DNA from: Panax quinquefolius | Lineage: Eukaryota; Streptophyta; Magnoliopsida; Apiales; Araliaceae | DNA: 64,000 nucleotides | Reading direction: 5' to 3' | Assembly (NCBI GenBank): GCA_020205615.1 | Contig: CM035171.1 | Coordinates: 10,910,160 to 10,974,159, forward strand | In this document: positions 59,960-64,000 of the stretch, in pieces | Numbering within the stretch: the stretch's first letter is position 1 | Layout: every line of letters starts with the position of its first letter | The notes under the pieces: model-generated | What the model saw: only the letters and a program-made list of their open reading frames with translations | Database searches by the model: none | What the model was told of the DNA's origin: nothing | Translations under genes and position numbers: made by a program

Positions 59960-60205
59960 GTCGACACATAACCCAACTAATTTTGATCAAATTTTGACTC
60001 AACCTCGACCCCAATTTCACCAATTAATTTTTTTGTAAAAAAACTAAATAATTGTGTTCAAAACGTTTTAGTTTTAAAAATAATTTTCAAAACTTTTTAG
60101 TTTTTTTTAGAAAAAATTAATTAGCGAAATTGAGGTCGGGTTAAACTGGACAGGTTAGGTTAAAATTTGATCAAAATGGGTCGAGTTGGGGTAAAATTGG
60201 GTAAA
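59960..60205. mobile_element. Inverted-repeat (MITE-like) element
   Basis: The left arm (about 59960-60045: CCCAACTAATTTTGATCAAA, GACCCCAATTTC, ATTAATTTTTT) is the imperfect complement of the right arm (about 60110-60200: AAAAATTAATTAGCGAAATT, AAAATTTGATCAAAATGGG, GAGTTGGG). It is non-coding. No target duplication was settled. Confidence 0.5.
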
Positions 60206-60389
60206 ATGAACAAAATCAACAAAAAATACCACTTTAAGGACTTAATTGACGAAAAATAAATTTGAAGAACGACTTTAAGAATTAGTAACAACTTAGAGGT
60301 TCAAAAGTGTCATTCAACCAAACCAATTTTATTTTTTGCCTCCAAACCAATCATCAATGATCTATCGACTCCATGTTGGATAGTTATTA

Positions 60390-60647
60390 CTCCTTCCGTC
60401 CCAAATTAATTGTTCAGTTTTGACTTTTTAAAATTAAATTGACCATTTTTAAAACTAATCTTTTTACTATTTTTGCTAAAATATAGGTGAAGAGATTATA
60501 ACCAAAAGAAAGTATATACAATTTATTACTAATCCTAATTTTTATAATTTTAGAAATATATTTATATATGCTTAATTATTAATTCTAAAATTAATCAATT
60601 TGATTTAAAAAAATCAAAACTGAACAGTTAATTTGGGACGGCGGGAG
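60390..60647. mobile_element. Stowaway-type MITE (258 bp)
   Basis: Starts CTCCTTCCGTCCCAAATTAA and ends with its complement (TTAATTTGGGACGGCGGGAG). The terminal inverted repeats match at about 31 of 34 positions and extend through TGTTCAGTTTTGA. A TA duplication flanks it (60388-60389, 60648-60649). This is the Tc1/mariner-derived Stowaway pattern; non-coding, moved by a transposase from elsewhere. Confidence 0.92.
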
Positions 60648-60815
60648 TACCATTGAGAGGTTGTGAAACAAGACTTGGACCAGGCTGATCGGATGGGTGA
60701 AGAAAGTAAGGGGAGGAAGCATATATCAAGATTAATTGGGACAGTGGATATTTTTGGAGTTAAATGGGTAGAAGACTCATCGGAGATGAATTTTTTTGAT
60801 TTACTGAAATGGATA

Positions 60816-60827
60816 GGCTCTGATACC
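60816..60827 (-). other. Primer-binding site of a minus-strand LTR element
   Basis: Minus strand GGTATCAGAGCC, complement of initiator-methionine tRNA, beside an LTR end (TTTACA) at 60829. Confidence 0.6.
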
Positions 60828-60828
60828 G

Positions 60829-61110
60829 TGTAAAGAAAAACCTTTTCTTGTATTTCGAATTAATCATGAACAACAGATTAGGACTCATTATATACAAACA
60901 AAAGCTTGATTTAAGCAAACTGATTAGTTTAATCTAAGCAACATGATTTGGTAATAGCTTAATCTTAGGAGCTTGATTGTTGGCAGATATATACAATATC
61001 TATACAAGGCTTAATTGGTGGAATAAATAACAAAATCTGATTTGTAAAATATTTGTAGAATAATTAGTGTATGTAATATTACTCAATTATTATATTGTTT
61101 TTCCCCAACA
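60829..61110 (-). mobile_element. Short Copia-type LTR (282 bp)
   Basis: Minus strand starts TGTTGGGGAAAAAC (61110), a common Copia LTR beginning, and ends TTTACA at 60829 next to the primer site. Interior sequence extends left only to about 60650, where the Stowaway element ends; no coding part remains. The first ~30 bp of the LTR also resemble the mirror position beyond the palindrome at 63172-63200, so its outer boundary is not certain. Confidence 0.5.
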
Positions 61111-61187
61111 TGCCGCAAGAACATGTAGCGGCTGGCTTATTCTTCAATTGCTAGGCTCTTTTATGATTATTGTTGCCACTCTATCTC

Positions 61188-61196
61188 CTCTTTATA
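61188..61196. repeat. 9-bp target duplication, left
   Basis: CTCTTTATA before the inserted element; the second copy is 62150-62158. The opposite arm of the host palindrome shows the empty site, with one copy. Confidence 0.88.
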
Positions 61197-62149
61197 GGGA
61201 AAAGGGTCAAAAAAAAACCCTGATGTTTACCCCAATGTTCCACTTGCATCCTAAACTAATTTTTTTTTTCAAAAGTACCCTTAACGTTACATTTTTGCCG
61301 TTAACAAAAGACAAACAGAGTTAAAATGTGATGACATGGCAGACTTAAATATAAAATATATTCTAAATAAAACAATATATATCATTTAATCAAAATAAAA
61401 AAATACTCAAATTCAAAATAAAAAAGCATAACATATTTACATCATTTATTCAAAATAATAAAATTCAAATTATTTTGTTAACTAATCAAAACAACTAATT
61501 AAATAAAATAAGTTGTATAACATATTTACATCATTTAATCAAAATACTTAAATTACTAAAATCATAATACTAAATAATATTTTTAAATTCAAAACTGAAG
61601 TATTATGATTTTAGTATTTTAATGATGTAATTTGAATTTTGTGGTTTTGATTAATTAACAAAATAATTTGAATTTTAGTATTTTTTAATTTGATTGTTTT
61701 AGTATTTTAGTATTTTTTAAATTAGTATTTTCGTATTCTTTAAATTAGTATTTGATGTAAATATGTTATGTTTTGAATTTTAGTATTTTGATTAAATGAT
61801 GGAAATATGTTATACAACTTATTTTATTTAATTAGTTGTTATGATTAGTTAACAAAATAATTTGAATTTATTATTTTGAATAAATGATGTAAATATGTTA
61901 TGCTTTTTTTTTTTTTTTTTAGTATTTTTTGTTTTTATTAAATGGTATATATTATTTTATTTTGAATATATTTTATATTTAAGCTCACACATCGTCATCA
62001 CGCTTTTAACCCGTTTGTCTTTTAACTAACGACAAGCACCTAATGACCCAAAAAATATAACGTTAAGGGTACTTTTGGGGAAAAAATTAGTTTAGGGTGC
62101 AAGTGGGACATTGCGGGAAACATCAGGATTTTTTTTGACCCTTTGCCCC
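61197..62149. mobile_element. Mutator-like non-autonomous element (953 bp)
   Basis: Starts GGGAAAAGGGTCAAAA and ends with the imperfect complement (TTTTGACCCTTTGCCCC). The inverted repeats continue inward through CCTGATGTTT, CCACTTGCA, CCTAAACTAATTTTTT, AAAAGTACCCTTAACGTTA and the ATATATCATTTAATC part, so each arm is several hundred bp. Long terminal inverted repeats with G-rich ends and a 9-bp target duplication (CTCTTTATA) are typical of Mutator-like elements. It has no transposase frame; both arms are filled with AT-rich repeats (GATGTAAATATGTTAT units). Confidence 0.87.
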
Positions 62150-62158
62150 CTCTTTATA
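62150..62158. repeat. 9-bp target duplication, right
   Basis: CTCTTTATA following the Mutator-like element; the host palindrome continues TATTACATATT. Confidence 0.88.
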
Positions 62159-63172
62159 TATTACATATTAAATTCTACAATTATTACAATATTCTTTTAA
62201 TATCATTGATATTATCATAAGAAAAATGATTTTATCAAAATATTAAGTGTCATTTAAAATATAAAGATGTAATAATTTAAAAATATTAATAAATATTTTG
62301 GTATGAGAATATTTTTTTTATAACAATATTAATAGTCTTTCAAAATGTATGTAGTAAGAAATTATAAATCTTAAGACATATTAAAAATATATTTAAGTAT
62401 TATATTTTTTAAAATTTAATATAAATAAATTAAAATATTACAAAATCTCCATATGTTTAAATATATAATATTTAAATATTTTTATATTGATTTTACACAC
62501 GTTAGAGAAATATTTTCGTCTATTTATGCTTTTTACATTCAAATATTATTTTGTTTAAATGTATTTATTATATATACATAATTACATTTTAAAAAAATAT
62601 TTTTCGTCTATCTATGTTTTTACATTCAAATATTATGTACACATAAATATATTTTAAAAATTATTTTTCATCTAAAAATTATTTATGAGTATATAATATT
62701 TGAATGTAAAAACATAAATAGACGAAAATTATTTTCTAACGTGTATAAAATTTATATAAAAATATTTAAATATTATATATATAAAAATATGGAGATTTTG
62801 AAATATTCTAATTTATTTATATTAAATTTTAAAAAATATAATACTTAAATATATTTTAATATGTCTTAAAATTTATAATTTCTTACTACATACATTAAAA
62901 AAAGACTATTAATATTGTTATAATAAAAAATATTCTCATACCAAAATATTTATTAATATTTTTAAATTATTACATCTTAATATTTTAAATGACACTTAAT
63001 ATTTTGATAAAATCATTTTTCTTATGATAATATCAATAATGTTAAAAGAATATTGTAATAATTATTGGATATAATATGTAATATATAAAGAGGAGAGAGA
63101 GTGACATCAGTAATCTTAAAAGAGCATAGCAATTGAAGAATAAGCCAACCGCTCCATGTTGTAGCGAAGGTT

Positions 63173-63490
63173 GGCGAAAAATAATATAATATTATTAATA
63201 AGGAGACTTTTTAGTAAATTATTATGCCAATAAAAGTGAAGTAATTGTCGTTATAACTTGTAGTGGCAGAGTCCTTTTTTTCAAGCTCAGTGCTTAATTT
63301 TATTGGTCAACGGTGAAAATTATGTTTGCTGAATAGTATATGTGGCAACCGGTTGCTGAATAGTATCCGTGACAATCCATTTTCCTATATATATATATTG
63401 GTCCGCATCCATGACAACCGATTGTTGGAAGCAATCAAAAAAGTCATGACACAACAGCTTGAAGCGGCTTGTTACTATTTATATTAATAG
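63173..63490. other. Inter-element sequence, no gene seen
   Basis: Contains a short direct repeat (GCTGAATAGTAT near 63329 and 63350, each followed by a GTGGCAACC- or GTGACAATCC-like stretch) and CATGACAACCGATTG near 63410. It could be the left end of the palindrome that follows, whose right end would lie outside the window. Confidence 0.35.
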
Positions 63491-64000
63491 TTTGTAATAT
63501 TATTAATACTATTATATTAATATTTTGTAATATTAGTATTTATAATATTTATATTTATAATATTAATAATAATATTTTGTAATATTATTAATACTTATAT
63601 TAATATTTTATAATATTAGTAATAATATTAATATTAATAGTAGTAATAACTAATATAAATATTAATACTAATATTACTGTTATTCTTATTAATATAAATA
63701 TTAATGTTACTAACTAATATTTCATTGTAATTTAAGCTTTTAATTTTTGTCCAATTCAATTTGAAACTCGACCAAGATTCATATGAATAGATCGACTATG
63801 AAAAAATGTAAGCAGAGCAGAATTGAGTCCATGAATTTCTAAGAATAATATAAATTAGTTAGTAATATTAATATTATTAATATTAATATTATTAATACTA
63901 GTATTACAAAATATTAATATAAGTATTAATTATATTACAAAAAATTATTATTAATATTATAAATATAAATATTATAAATACTAATATTACAAAATATTAA
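63490..64000. mobile_element. AT-rich palindrome running off the window end
   Basis: Reverse complement of 63850-64000 matches 63512-63670 almost base for base (TTAATATTTTGTAATATTAG, TATTTATAATATTTATATTT and onwards). The centre near 63720-63840 is more complex (CAATTCAATTTGAAACTCG). The right arm is cut by the window end. It is non-coding, like the palindrome at 61111-63172. Confidence 0.7.

Larger units (their letters stand above)
61111..63172. mobile_element. Long palindromic (foldback) element, split by an insertion
   Basis: Left arm 61111-61196 plus 62159-~62630; right arm ~62650-63172. Read in reverse complement, the right arm repeats the left: ACATGNAGCGGNTGGCTTAT, TCTTCAATTGCTA, CTCCTCTTTATA, then ATATTCTTTTAA, ATGATTTTATCAAAATATTA and so on. 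Without the insertion it would be about 1.1 kb with arms over 500 bp. It is non-coding; the frame at 61067-61324 is a shadow. The element family is unsettled (foldback or long-TIR Mutator-like). Confidence 0.75.

Overview
The window is plant nuclear DNA, very AT-rich, and consists almost wholly of nested and broken transposable elements. Evidence for a plant: long-LTR Ty3/gypsy chromoviruses whose Pol ends in a chromodomain-like tail (Tekay/Del type), a plant-type Copia element, a Stowaway MITE (TA target duplication, CTCCNTCCGTCCC ends), a Mutator-like element with a 9-bp target duplication, and a cluster of TTAGGGTTT telo-box motifs. I found no intact host gene, tRNA gene or rRNA gene.

Layout. 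1-1027: right part of a plus-strand Tekay-type LTR. 1028-10218: minus-strand chain LTR1 / 339-bp interior / LTR2 / 350-bp interior / LTR3, in which a non-coding interior (only primer site, leader and polypurine tract) sits between LTRs of up to 4.04 kb, a LARD-like non-autonomous element. 10219-11339: AT-rich stretch with a 163-bp tandem repeat. 11340-18420: minus-strand element D with gag/protease and RT remnants and LTR-derived filler holding a ~240-bp tandem array. 18421-19183: mosaic copy of the 10.2-11.3 kb flank. 19184-37784: minus-strand element C, the best-preserved gypsy copy (protease, RT ends, RNase H, integrase, chromodomain tail). Its 5' LTR is split by a complete Copia element (26575-35824) with a perfect TATTT duplication. 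38761-46017: plus-strand element A. 46018-48013: an extra truncated LTR. 48014-56207: plus-strand element B. 56208-64000: older DNA with telo-box motifs, microsatellites, a possible solo LTR, an inverted-repeat element, the Stowaway MITE, a short Copia-type LTR with primer site, a long palindrome carrying a Mutator-like insertion, and a second palindrome running off the window end.

The gypsy elements form one family broken in complementary ways. A, B and C all lack the catalytic core of reverse transcriptase (the YxDD part), replaced at the same place by the same ~140-bp segment; D carries a relative of that segment at a shifted position. C keeps RNase H, integrase and the chromodomain tail but has lost Gag capsid and nucleocapsid. 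A and B keep those Gag parts but have lost the integrase core. No copy here could move alone, and the shared RT replacement points to amplification of an already defective master by proteins made elsewhere. All four in-frame stops I placed in the 3' pol of C fit C-to-T changes (CGA to TGA, CAA to TAA), as expected of methylated, silenced DNA.
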